A stretch of DNA of 28,119 bases, taken from the NCBI GenBank assembly GCA_900548675.1, contig URLJ01000018.1, positions 1 through 28,119 on the forward strand, written 5' to 3'. This document shows positions 15,865 to 22,839 of this stretch, one piece after another. The notes beneath the pieces were generated by a model, which had not been told where the DNA came from, searched no databases, and saw nothing but the letters and a program-made list of their open reading frames with translations. Source of the DNA: an uncultured Mollicutes bacterium. Its GTDB lineage: Bacteria > Bacillota_I > Bacilli_A > ML615J-28 > CAG-313. How positions within the stretch are numbered: the stretch's first letter is position 1; each line of letters starts with the position of its first letter. A program made the translations under genes and the position numbers.

Positions 15865-16986
15865 ATGCTTGAAATAAAAGAAGTAAAAACAAAAAAACAA
15901 CAAAAAGAATTTATCAACTTTCCGTTAAAATTATATAAAGATAATCCTTATTTCGTACCACCACTATATGTGGATGAAATGAAACTCTTTAAAAATAGTT
16001 ATGTGTATTATGATCAAGCTAAAGCAGTTTATTATAATGCCTATAAAGATGGTGAAATGGTAGGAAGAATTTCAGGTATTCTTCAAAAAGCCAGCAATGA
16101 AAAATGGAATCAAAAAAGAGTTAGATTTACACGTTTTGATGCGATAGATGATCAAGAAGTTGCTACTATGCTATTTGAAAAAATAGAAAAATGGGCATTA
16201 GAAGAAGGAATGGAAGAAGTAGTAGGACCACTTGGTTTTTCAGATCTTGAAAGAGAAGGTTTACTGATAGAAGGATTTGACCAAATGTCTACTTTTGAGG
16301 AACAATATAATTACCCTTATTATCAAAAATTAATTGAAAACTGTGGATATGAAAAAGAAGTAGACTGGCTAGAAAGTAAATTACGTAATAAAGAAGTAAT
16401 AGATGAACGGTTAGAAAGAATTAGTTCATATATGTTAAAAAAGAATAATTTGCATTTAGGACAATTTAAAAATACAAAACAATTCTTGAAAAAATATTCA
16501 GATAGTTTCTTTGATGTTCTTGATGAAACATATAAAGATCTTTATGGTACAGTTCCTTTCACTGAAGGAATGAAAAAAATGATGATTTCTAATTTTAAAT
16601 TAATCATTAATATCAAATATGTAGCAGCTATTTTAGATGAAAATGAAAATCTCGTGTGCTTTGGATTATGTTTTCCATCAATTGGAGAAGCTGTCAAAAA
16701 ATCGAATGGCCACTTGACACCTATAGCAGTGGCAAGAATCTTACATGCTTTAAAACACCCTAAAGTACTTGATTTAGCTTTAATCGGCGCTCTTCCAAAA
16801 TATCAAATGAAAGGTATAAGCACAGCATTAATCGTAGAGATAATGAAAATGCTTCAAAATCCTGAACTTGATCATGCTGAAACTAATTTGAATCTTGAGA
16901 CAAACTATAGCATTTTAAATCAATGGAAAAACTTTGATGCAGTGCAGCATAAAAAAAGAAGAAGTTTTATCAAAAAAATTAGTTAA
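15865..16986 (+). CDS. GNAT-like protein (YghO-type), function unknown
   Basis: 373 residues. The N-terminal half resembles the YghO-like group of GNAT-fold proteins: F-I-N-F-P-x-x-L-Y-K-D-N-P-Y-F-V-P-P (18-33), M-V-G-R-I-S-G-I (about 65-72), R-F-T-R-F-D-A-I-D-D, and V-G-P-L-G-F-S-D-L-E-R-E-G (about 120-132). The C-terminal half has a possible acetyl-CoA loop, I-G-A-L-P-K-Y-Q-M-K-G-I-S (about 304-316). No signal peptide. It starts 10 bp after degV and shares its promoter and terminator. An acyl- or acetyltransferase role linked to lipids is possible from context but not shown. Confidence 0.7.
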   Translation: MLEIKEVKTKKQQKEFINFPLKLYKDNPYFVPPLYVDEMKLFKNSYVYYDQAKAVYYNAYKDGEMVGRISGILQKASNEKWNQKRVRFTRFDAIDDQEVATMLFEKIEKWALEEGMEEVVGPLGFSDLEREGLLIEGFDQMSTFEEQYNYPYYQKLIENCGYEKEVDWLESKLRNKEVIDERLERISSYMLKKNNLHLGQFKNTKQFLKKYSDSFFDVLDETYKDLYGTVPFTEGMKKMMISNFKLIINIKYVAAILDENENLVCFGLCFPSIGEAVKKSNGHLTPIAVARILHALKHPKVLDLALIGALPKYQMKGISTALIVEIMKMLQNPELDHAETNLNLETNYSILNQWKNFDAVQHKKRRSFIKKIS

Positions 16987-16989
16987 ATG

Positions 16990-17022
16990 AAAAAACCTCC
17001 AAGATTATTCTTGGAGATTTTT
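16990..17022. terminator. Bidirectional terminator between the degV unit and hslO
   Basis: An 8-bp stem, ctccaaga-ttat-tcttggag (16997-17016), is flanked by A5 on the left and T6 on the right, so it can serve the plus-strand unit and the minus-strand hslO gene. Confidence 0.75.
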
Positions 17023-17032
17023 TATTATTTAA

Positions 17033-17941
17033 TTATTCACTTTTTTTAGATTCTTTTTCCTCAATCGTGTGAAGGATCTTTATTAGATCATTTTTATCAA
17101 AATTATATTCATTTCCGCAGAAGTGACATACAGTATGAGCTGCCCCATCGGTTTCGATCATTTCTTTTATTTCATCTTTTCCGAGTGAGATAAGGCCGTT
17201 TTCAAAACGTTCTCTACTACAATTACATTTAAAATTAACTGGCATAGTTTCTAATATTTTAACATCATTACCAGCTATTAAACTTATAATATCCTCAGGT
17301 GTCTTACCGCTAGATAATAATGTAGACATAGTAGGGAAATCTTTCATTTCTGCTTCTAATTTATCGATAACTTCTTCTTCAGTATTAGGGAGAAGTTGAA
17401 TTATGAATCCACCAGCTGTTTTAGCTCTAGAATCTTCATCAACAAGAACTCCAAGAGAAACAACTGATGGAACTTGTTCACTTACAGAAAAATAATATGC
17501 AAAGTCTTCAGCTAATTCACCACTGATGATAGGAGTAGAACCGATAAAAGGTTCTTTTAATTTTAAATCTTTAATAACATTTATAAAACCACTATCACCA
17601 ACAGTTGCTTTTACATTTAGTTTTTGTTTGTCAGCATATTCATAGTGACAATGGGGGTTAGAACAATAAGCTCTAACATTTCCTTTTGCATCAGCATCAA
17701 CTAGAATAAGACCAATTGGGCCATTGCCCTCAACTTTAATTGTTACGGTTTCATCAAGTTTAAGCATTGCTCCCATCATCAAACCGACGCTCATTACTCG
17801 TCCTACTGCCGCTAGGGCACTAGGATAGTAACCTAATCTATCACCGATGGTATTAAGAGCGTTTTTACAAGTTACAGCGTAAATACGAACGCTATCATTA
17901 AAAGCGATGGCTTTAACTAAATAATCTTGATTATTATTCAT
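17033..17941 (-). CDS. hslO: Redox-regulated chaperone Hsp33
   Basis: 302 residues, full length. Hsp33 is a cytoplasmic holdase switched on by oxidation. The C-terminal zinc switch is complete: Cys239 and Cys241 (K-C-N-C-S) with Cys272 and Cys275 (C-H-F-C). The N-terminal core has the family E-G-N-G-P-I-G (71-77), C-S-N-P-H-C and G-E-L-A-E-D-F-A-Y-Y-F patterns. AGGAGG before the ATG gives a clear start. It lies downstream of yebC on the same strand with a hairpin between, so it may be partly read through. In B. subtilis hslO lies near ftsH and lysS, as here. Confidence 0.95.
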   Translation of the reverse strand: MNNNQDYLVKAIAFNDSVRIYAVTCKNALNTIGDRLGYYPSALAAVGRVMSVGLMMGAMLKLDETVTIKVEGNGPIGLILVDADAKGNVRAYCSNPHCHYEYADKQKLNVKATVGDSGFINVIKDLKLKEPFIGSTPIISGELAEDFAYYFSVSEQVPSVVSLGVLVDEDSRAKTAGGFIIQLLPNTEEEVIDKLEAEMKDFPTMSTLLSSGKTPEDIISLIAGNDVKILETMPVNFKCNCSRERFENGLISLGKDEIKEMIETDGAAHTVCHFCGNEYNFDKNDLIKILHTIEEKESKKSE

Positions 17942-17970
17942 TAATAATACCTCCTAAAAATTTAAATAAA

Positions 17971-17997
17971 AGCAGTAACAGATAAATCTGCACTGCT
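17971..17997 (-). terminator. Possible terminator or attenuator between yebC and hslO
   Basis: Two-part stem: agcagt (17971-17976) with actgct (17992-17997), and agat with atct inside. On the minus strand a T-rich stretch follows. It would end or reduce yebC transcripts; no separate promoter for hslO is evident, so partial read-through is likely. Confidence 0.5.
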
Positions 17998-18004
17998 ATA
18001 TACA

Positions 18005-18745
18005 TTATTCTTCCTCTTCGTCAGGTAAATTAACAATGTTATGGAATAAATCTTGAACATCGTCAATTTCATCTAACATATCACGTAAGCGGTTGAATTG
18101 GGCTACTTCTTTCTCATCTGTTAATTCAACAGTTGTTTGTGGAACGTAAGTAGTAGTGTCTTCCAAGAAAACTAAATCGGCTTTAGCATTTAGTAGTGCT
18201 TGTTTTACTTCTTGATAATTGCTGCTATCAGCATAAACGGTTGTTACTCCATCTTCATTAAAAATATCAACAACATCACAATCAGCAGCCATAACAGCTT
18301 CTAATGCTTCTTCATCTGACAAGCCTTCAAAAGAGAAAACAGCGTAGTAGTTAAACATATGTCTAACGCATCCCGCAACTCCTAGTTTGCAGCCACAACG
18401 GCTTAATGCTGTTTTAACGGCTGTTAAAGTACGGTTTTCATTATCTGTTAAACATTCAATGATTAGCATACTGTTATTTGGTCCAAAACCTTCATAACGA
18501 ACAGGAACGTAAGATTCCATACTGCCGCCTTTAGCTTTTTCAATTGCTCGTTTAATAGTGTCGGCATTTACTTGTTCTCTTTTGGCTTTTTCAATTTCGT
18601 GTTTTAAAGCTAAGTTTAGTTCAGGATCAGGAACACCAGATTTAGCTGCTACATATATAGAGCGGCTGTATTTATTATTTAATTTAGATTTTGCAGCGGC
18701 TGTTTTAGCCATAGATGCTGCACGAACTTCATGTGCTCTTCCCAT
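18005..18745 (-). CDS. yebC: YebC/TACO1 family protein
   Basis: 246 residues, the family's usual size. Signatures are the N-terminal M-G-R-A-H-E-V-R then S-K-L-N-N-K-Y-S-R-S-I-Y-V-A-A-K, P-D-P-E-L-N-L-A-L (about 39-47), R-A-I-E-K-A-K-G-G and Y-E-G-F-G-P-N-N-S-M-L-I-I-E. Members were called transcription regulators; recent work supports a role in easing ribosome stalling at difficult (for example proline-rich) sequences. The acidic end is D-E-E-E-E. It has its own extended -10 promoter and AAAGGAG. A translation role fits the nearby rqcP and lysS. Confidence 0.93.
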   Translation of the reverse strand: MGRAHEVRAASMAKTAAAKSKLNNKYSRSIYVAAKSGVPDPELNLALKHEIEKAKREQVNADTIKRAIEKAKGGSMESYVPVRYEGFGPNNSMLIIECLTDNENRTLTAVKTALSRCGCKLGVAGCVRHMFNYYAVFSFEGLSDEEALEAVMAADCDVVDIFNEDGVTTVYADSSNYQEVKQALLNAKADLVFLEDTTTYVPQTTVELTDEKEVAQFNRLRDMLDEIDDVQDLFHNIVNLPDEEEE

Positions 18746-18777
18746 GATAAAAACTCCTTTAAAAATTAAGATAACTT

Positions 18778-18806
18778 ATTATAACACAAATTAATATTAA
18801 AATAAA
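18778..18806 (-). promoter_or_regulatory. Extended -10 promoter of yebC
   Basis: Minus strand: TTTATT (18806-18801, weak), a 17-base spacer ending TGT, then TATAAT (18783-18778). The TGn extension makes up for the weak -35. Confidence 0.6.
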
Positions 18807-18832
18807 GAAATTTGTTTAGATAATTTATTTCC

Positions 18833-18861
18833 TTGCCTAAAAGTAAATAAAATGTTATAAT
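18833..18861 (+). promoter_or_regulatory. Promoter of the unknown/DUF1893 pair
   Basis: TTGCCT (18833-18838), a 17-base spacer, TATAAT (18856-18861), 43 bp before the start codon. Confidence 0.75.
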
Positions 18862-18904
18862 ATAACAGATATAAAGATTTAAAAAATCAATAAGGAGTAT
18901 CAAA

Positions 18905-19453
18905 ATGAATAGTGTTAGTATTTACGAAGATTATTTTTCATATATTAGTGAACATCAAAAAACAGTGGAACTTTTAAAAAAGAAATTACCTACGATATAT
19001 GTGCTTGTTGAAGATGTCATTAAAGTAACAGATTATATATGGAAAGAGTATGATAATAAATCAAAAATATCAGATGAATTAGCAGAAATATTTGAAATAG
19101 GTTTTGGTTATTTAACGAATGTTCTTGCAGATCTTGAAGCTATCTTTCAAGAATACTTTAATAATATGCCCGATAAAATAAATTATTATGCGCCGCTTAT
19201 CATATATAGTATATATTTAGAAGATTATCGCTGCCATTTAGAAACAGAAGATTTATTAACTGATAATATAAAGACAAAAATTGATGAAATACAAGAAGAA
19301 ATAGATAATATAATGAATAAAAGTTTACCTTTTGAAATGACTTTAATTGACAAATATGAAGATGAAGTTTTATCGATGATTAGTGATAAAACACATTTTC
19401 AACCAGTTTATGTTGTTTTCGCAATGATTTGCGAGGAGTTAGATTTAATATGA
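18905..19453 (+). CDS. Hypothetical protein, mostly helical
   Basis: 182 residues, family not recognised. It is acidic and rich in Glu, Ile, Leu and Tyr, apparently all-helical, with a coiled-coil-like stretch at about 118-140 (I-K-T-K-I-D-E-I-Q-E-E-I-D-N-I). No signal peptide, membrane helix or catalytic motif. The start has aaggag at 18893-18898. Its TGA overlaps the ATG of the DUF1893 gene (ATGA), so the two are translationally coupled and may act together. The pair sits between yebC and lysS. Confidence 0.75.
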   Translation: MNSVSIYEDYFSYISEHQKTVELLKKKLPTIYVLVEDVIKVTDYIWKEYDNKSKISDELAEIFEIGFGYLTNVLADLEAIFQEYFNNMPDKINYYAPLIIYSIYLEDYRCHLETEDLLTDNIKTKIDEIQEEIDNIMNKSLPFEMTLIDKYEDEVLSMISDKTHFQPVYVVFAMICEELDLI

Positions 19454-19875
19454 TTGATACGCTAAATCAAGCAAGAAAAATCCTCGATGAAAAAAAGGCA
19501 ACTCTCGTTTTGATGAAAGATGCGATAGTATTTGTATCTGATAAAAAAGGAATAACCCCTTTAATAGAATTAGCAGAAAAGGGGACTTATGAAGGATATA
19601 CCGCTAGTGATTTAATCGTTGGGAAAGCAGCAGCCCTCTTATATACTCTTTTAAAAGTAAAAGCAATTTATGCGGTAGTCATAACAAAAGAAGCAAAAGA
19701 TATATTAGAAAATAATAATATTTATGTAAAGTATGATATTTTGACAGATAAAATAATAAATAGAAATAAAACAGATATATGCCCAATGGAAAAGGTTGTT
19801 ACAAATGTTAATGATGCGAAAGAAGCATATATATTAATAAAACAAAAATTAAAGAGTTTAGCAAATAATAAATAA
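19450..19875 (+). CDS. DUF1893 (deaminase-fold) protein
   Basis: 141 residues from the ATG at 19450. A TTG at 19429 is in frame, but the ATG has gaggag at 19433-19438 and the ATGA overlap with the upstream stop, so the ATG is preferred. Family pattern: V-F-V-S-D-K-K-G-I-T-P-L-I-E-L (about 27-41), V-G-K-A-A-A-L-L-Y (57-65), and I-N-R-N-K-T-D-I-C-P-M-E-K-V-V (about 103-117). DUF1893 has the cytidine-deaminase-like fold (the TM1506 group), but it lacks the H-x-E/C-x-x-C zinc set of true deaminases here. The conserved Cys111 and Lys59 may be functional. Biochemical role unknown. Confidence 0.8.
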   Translation: MIDTLNQARKILDEKKATLVLMKDAIVFVSDKKGITPLIELAEKGTYEGYTASDLIVGKAAALLYTLLKVKAIYAVVITKEAKDILENNNIYVKYDILTDKIINRNKTDICPMEKVVTNVNDAKEAYILIKQKLKSLANNK

Positions 19876-19918
19876 AAGAGCTGCTATAAACTATAAAGTT
19901 TATAACAACTCTTTTTTT
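19875..19918. terminator. Bidirectional terminator between the DUF1893 gene and lysS
   Basis: A long stem: aaagag (19875-19880) with ctcttt (19909-19914), and tataaact with agtttata inside, separated by two mismatches. T7 follows on the plus strand, and an A/T-rich run serves lysS on the minus strand. Confidence 0.7.
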
Positions 19919-19933
19919 ATTAAGTTATTTTCG

Positions 19934-21427
19934 TTAGTTTCTACCACGCATATGTGGGAATAAAATAACATCACGAATGCTGTCGGTTCTAGTTAGAAGC
20001 ATTACTAAACGGTCGATACCAATACCGATACCACCTGTAGGAGGCATACCATATTCAAGTGCTTCAATGAAATCAACATCCATTTCGCAAGCTTCATCAT
20101 TTCCTAATTCTTTTTCTTTCACTTGGGCCATGAAACGTTCTCTTTGATCGATAGGATCATTAAGTTCTGAGAAAGCATTAGCATATTCTTTATGGTTAAT
20201 AAATAATTCAAAACGGTCTGTAAAACGTGGATCAATAGCGTTCTTTTTCGCAAGAGGACTTATTTCAACAGGATGTCCATAAACGAAAGTAGGTTGAACA
20301 ATTGTTTCTTCAACGTATTTTTCAAAGAAAAGATTAATAATATGACCAACACTCATTTCATGTTTAGTTACTTCAATGTCGTGTTTCTTAGCTAAATCCA
20401 AAGCTTCATCAAGAGAAGTGATTTTGAAGAAGTCAATTCCTGTTACATTTTTAATACCATCTACCATATGAAGTCTTGTAAAAGGTTTAGAAAAATCTAA
20501 ACTTACGCCTTGATATTCAATTACAGGGCTATCAAGAAGTGTTGTAGTTAAATGTTTAAAAAGTCCTTCAGCTAAATCCATCATATCAGTAATGTCACCA
20601 TATGCAAGATATGCTTCAACCGTTGTAAATTCAGGATTATGTGTAGCATCCATACCTTCATTTCTAAATAAACGTCCGATTTCATAAACAGCTTCCATGC
20701 CACCAACGATAAGACGTTTAAGGGAAAGTTCTGTTGCGATACGTAAATAGAAGTCCATATCAAGAGCGTTATGATGAGTAACGAATGGTTTGGCAGCAGC
20801 TCCTCCTAAAATAGGATTAAGAACAGGAGTTTCAACTTCAATAAATCCTTTAGAATCTAAATATTTTTGAATTTCTCTAATGATACGAGGACGCATAAAA
20901 GCTACTTTTCGTGCTTCCTCATTCATGATTAAGTCGACATAACGTCTACGTCTAGCCTCTTCGCGATCTTGAAGACCATGAAATTTTTCTGGTAATGGTC
21001 TTAAAGCTTTAGAAAGATGTGTAAAGTGTTCAGCTCTAATACTTAATTCACCAGTATCTGTTTTCATCACTAAACCGCTTATACCAACAATATCGCCAAT
21101 ATCAGCCGTTTTGAAAAGACTATATTCTTCTTCGCCTAATACATCATAGCGTAAATAAATTTGAATTTGTCCATCACGATCTTGGATATGCATGAAACCA
21201 ACTTTACCTTTACAGCGTTTTGTCATTATTCTTCCGGCAACGCTTGCTGAAATATTCATTTCATGTAGTTCTTCTTTAGTAGATTCGGCATATTTTTCTT
21301 TAAGGCTTTTTGAATTAGCCGTTCTAACAAATTTATGGCCAAAAGGATCGATACCTTTAGCTCTTAAATCTTCCATCTTATTTCTTCTTACGATTTCTTG
21401 TTCACTCAAGTGTAAATCTTGGTCCAT
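19934..21427 (-). CDS. lysS: Lysyl-tRNA synthetase, class II
   Basis: 497 residues, full length. It charges tRNA-Lys. The N-terminal OB-fold anticodon domain (about 50-150: V-A-G-R-I-M-T-K-R, F-M-H-I-Q-D) precedes the class II core: motif 1 around F-I-E-V-E-T-P-V-L (about 196), motif 2 R-L-F-R-N-E-G-M-D-A-T-H-N-P-E-F-T (about 253-269), motif 3 G-I-G-I-D-R-L-V-M-L-L (about 472-482). GAGGTG precedes the ATG. It has its own extended -10 promoter. No T-box leader fits in the short upstream gap. Confidence 0.97.
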   Translation of the reverse strand: MDQDLHLSEQEIVRRNKMEDLRAKGIDPFGHKFVRTANSKSLKEKYAESTKEELHEMNISASVAGRIMTKRCKGKVGFMHIQDRDGQIQIYLRYDVLGEEEYSLFKTADIGDIVGISGLVMKTDTGELSIRAEHFTHLSKALRPLPEKFHGLQDREEARRRRYVDLIMNEEARKVAFMRPRIIREIQKYLDSKGFIEVETPVLNPILGGAAAKPFVTHHNALDMDFYLRIATELSLKRLIVGGMEAVYEIGRLFRNEGMDATHNPEFTTVEAYLAYGDITDMMDLAEGLFKHLTTTLLDSPVIEYQGVSLDFSKPFTRLHMVDGIKNVTGIDFFKITSLDEALDLAKKHDIEVTKHEMSVGHIINLFFEKYVEETIVQPTFVYGHPVEISPLAKKNAIDPRFTDRFELFINHKEYANAFSELNDPIDQRERFMAQVKEKELGNDEACEMDVDFIEALEYGMPPTGGIGIGIDRLVMLLTRTDSIRDVILFPHMRGRN

Positions 21428-21452
21428 TAAAACACCTCATTTCATTAGTACT

Positions 21453-21481
21453 ATTATATCATAAAGGATGAAAAAAACCAA
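21453..21481 (-). promoter_or_regulatory. Extended -10 promoter of lysS
   Basis: Minus strand: TTGGTT (21481-21476), a 17-base spacer ending TGA, then TATAAT (21458-21453), about 25 bases from the start codon. Confidence 0.65.
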
Positions 21482-21543
21482 ATTAATAATCTTATTTTTC
21501 ATAAATATCAAAAAGATGTCATATATATTAAGGGGTGAAGATA

Positions 21544-21831
21544 ATGAATAATGAACAAAAAAGAGAAATTAATCAAACTTTAACACTAACTAATAGAAAG
21601 AAGTTAGAAGTTACAGGTGTTAAAAAAATTGACAGTATGAATAGTGAAGAATTTTATATCGCAACCAATTTTACGCCACTTAGAATTGAGGGAAGAAATC
21701 TCGAAATGCAACATTTGGATATTGAAAAAGGTGTGCTTTGGATAGGTGGAACAATTGATACGATAATGTATTTAGATGATGGAAAACCAAAAGAAAAGAA
21801 AACAAGCTTTGTAGGAAAATTATTTAAATAA
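21544..21831 (+). CDS. yabP: Sporulation protein YabP
   Basis: 95 residues from the ATG at 21544. A GTG at 21535 is in frame, but it lies inside the ribosome site (aggggtg, 21531-21537), so the ATG is preferred. It matches the YabP/YqfC family: L-T-L-T-N-R-K-K-L-E-V-T-G-V-K, D-S-M-N-S-E-E-F-Y, G-R-N-L-E-M-Q-H-L-D-I-E-K-G-V-L-W-I-G-G-T-I-D-T-I-M-Y. In B. subtilis YabP is made in the mother cell and needed for spore cortex formation. It overlaps yabQ by one base. In B. subtilis yabO (rqcP) is directly upstream; here it is not. Promoter unclear; no good sigma-A site, as expected for a sporulation sigma factor, but I cannot assign one. Confidence 0.87.
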   Translation: MNNEQKREINQTLTLTNRKKLEVTGVKKIDSMNSEEFYIATNFTPLRIEGRNLEMQHLDIEKGVLWIGGTIDTIMYLDDGKPKEKKTSFVGKLFK

Positions 21832-22391
21832 TGTTAATAAGAACGATCAATATTAAAGAAGATATAAGAGTTATTATAGTACTAATTGCTTATGGAATCT
21901 TTTTAGCGATGAGTATAGATGTTTTAAAATTCTTATTACATTCTTCTAAGAGAAGTACTCATAAAGAAAAGAAAACATGGCATATAATAAAAAACATTAT
22001 AATGCAGATAGTATACGGAACATTTCTTATATATGTATCGTACAAAGTAAGTTATAAGATGGCTAATGGATATGTCCCTATCTATTTTATTGTATTTGTT
22101 ATTTCTGGGATTATATTATATTATTTTGTTGAAAGAAATTATTTTGTAAAAACTATGGGAATGCTAAAAAAAGTATTTTTGAAAATATATCCATGCTTTT
22201 TGCATATAATAAGCTTTTTGTGTTATCCTAAAGATACGATAGAAATTCTCTTTAAACCATTTAAAATATTGGGTGGTAGCATAAAGAATTTTCAAAAGTC
22301 ACTCCCTAAAAAGGGTAAGAAAAACAAGAAAAAGACTAAAAAACAAAAAAAAGAAAATGAAAATTATCAAAATACTTTACAAAACAACTAA
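21831..22391 (+). CDS. yabQ: Sporulation membrane protein YabQ
   Basis: 186 residues. Helices at about 12-38, 53-75 and 77-98 match the membrane core of YabQ (start near A-Y-G-I-F-L-A-M-S-I-D-V-L-K-F). The C-terminus from about 155 is very Lys-rich (K-K-G-K-K-N-K-K-K-T-K-K). YabQ acts in spore cortex formation, in the membranes around the forespore. TAATG overlap with yabP. The order yabP-yabQ is the conserved sporulation pair. The tRNA promoter -35 box lies inside its last codons. Confidence 0.82.
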   Translation: MLIRTINIKEDIRVIIVLIAYGIFLAMSIDVLKFLLHSSKRSTHKEKKTWHIIKNIIMQIVYGTFLIYVSYKVSYKMANGYVPIYFIVFVISGIILYYFVERNYFVKTMGMLKKVFLKIYPCFLHIISFLCYPKDTIEILFKPFKILGGSIKNFQKSLPKKGKKNKKKTKKQKKENENYQNTLQNN

Positions 22392-22404
22392 AATATAGTA
22401 CAAT
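22376..22404 (+). promoter_or_regulatory. Promoter of the tRNA-Tyr/tRNA-Gln unit
   Basis: TTTACA (22376-22381, within yabQ), a 17-base spacer, TACAAT (22399-22404), about 40 bp before tRNA-Tyr. Confidence 0.75.
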
Positions 22405-22444
22405 ATATAGGCAGTCCAGTGAAGAGAAGAGAGTAATCTATCCT

Positions 22445-22529
22445 GGAGGGGTAGCGAAGTGGCTAAACGCGGTGGACTGTAAATCCACTCTCTCCGAGTT
22501 CGATGGTTCGAATCCGTCCCCCTCCACCA
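22445..22529 (+). tRNA. tRNA-Tyr (GTA)
   Basis: 85 nt with encoded CCA. The acceptor GGAGGGG (22445-22451) pairs with CCCCTCC (22519-22525), discriminator A, then CCA. The anticodon loop is ctGTAaa. A long variable arm and the T-arm ggTTCGAATcc make a class II tRNA, as expected for bacterial tRNA-Tyr. Confidence 0.95.
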
Positions 22530-22533
22530 TCTT

Positions 22534-22608
22534 AGGCCTTTAGCCAAGCGGTAAGGCAACGGACTTTGACTCCGTCATTCAGTGGTTCAAATCCACTAAG
22601 GCCTACCA
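22534..22608 (+). tRNA. tRNA-Gln (TTG)
   Basis: 75 nt with encoded CCA. The acceptor AGGCCTT (22534-22540) pairs with AAGGCCT (22598-22604), discriminator A (22605), then CCA. The anticodon loop is ctTTGac. The D-loop and anticodon stem match the usual Firmicute tRNA-Gln. The first base pair is A-T rather than the more common T-A. It lies 4 bp after tRNA-Tyr in the same transcript. Confidence 0.95.
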
Positions 22609-22623
22609 TCCAAGTAAGTTAAG

Positions 22624-22660
22624 AAGTCTTCTAATGTTTAAGAACATTTGAAGGCCTTTA
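22624..22660 (+). terminator. Possible first terminator of the tRNA unit
   Basis: Hairpin: cttc-t-aatgtt-taag-aacatt-t-gaag with outer aag/ctt pairs and a short T-rich tail. It is weaker than the next one; it may also aid 3' processing. Confidence 0.45.
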
Positions 22661-22692
22661 TTATTAAAATATTCCCAAACATCAAAAATACC

Positions 22693-22724
22693 AAAAAAGG
22701 TCGGATTAAACTCTGACCTTTTTT
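22693..22724 (+). terminator. Strong terminator of the tRNA unit
   Basis: A 13-bp stem (22693-22705 with 22712-22724, one G-T pair), a 6-base loop and T6. The A6 on the left lets it act in both directions. Confidence 0.75.
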
Positions 22725-22784
22725 AATAATACAATGAAAAAATGAGTTTTTTCTTATCTTTCAAGTATCTTTTAAGTACAAATA

Positions 22785-22804
22785 ACCACATATTGTGGTA
22801 TAAT
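22785..22804 (+). promoter_or_regulatory. Extended -10 promoter with overlapping palindromic operator
   Basis: The palindrome ACCACA-TAT-TGTGGT (22785-22799) has perfect 6-bp arms. It covers the TGG extension and touches TATAAT (22799-22804). No good -35 is seen (GTACAA at 22776-22781), so the site is an extended -10 promoter that a dimeric repressor bound here would block. The regulator is not known; the site lies 41 bp before the zinc-ribbon gene. Confidence 0.55.
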
Positions 22805-22839
22805 AATAATAGAAATATAATAATGAAAGGATAAAAAAT

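Noticed and set aside
19429..19449. TTG start adding 7 residues to the DUF1893 protein
   Set aside because: The ribosome site lies downstream of that TTG and fits the ATG at 19450, which also overlaps the previous stop as ATGA.
21428..21534. T-box or other leader upstream of lysS
   Set aside because: The promoter lies only about 25 bases from the start codon, leaving no room for a leader structure.
21535..21543. GTG start for yabP
   Set aside because: The GTG is part of the likely ribosome site (aggggtg); the ATG at 21544 has correct spacing.
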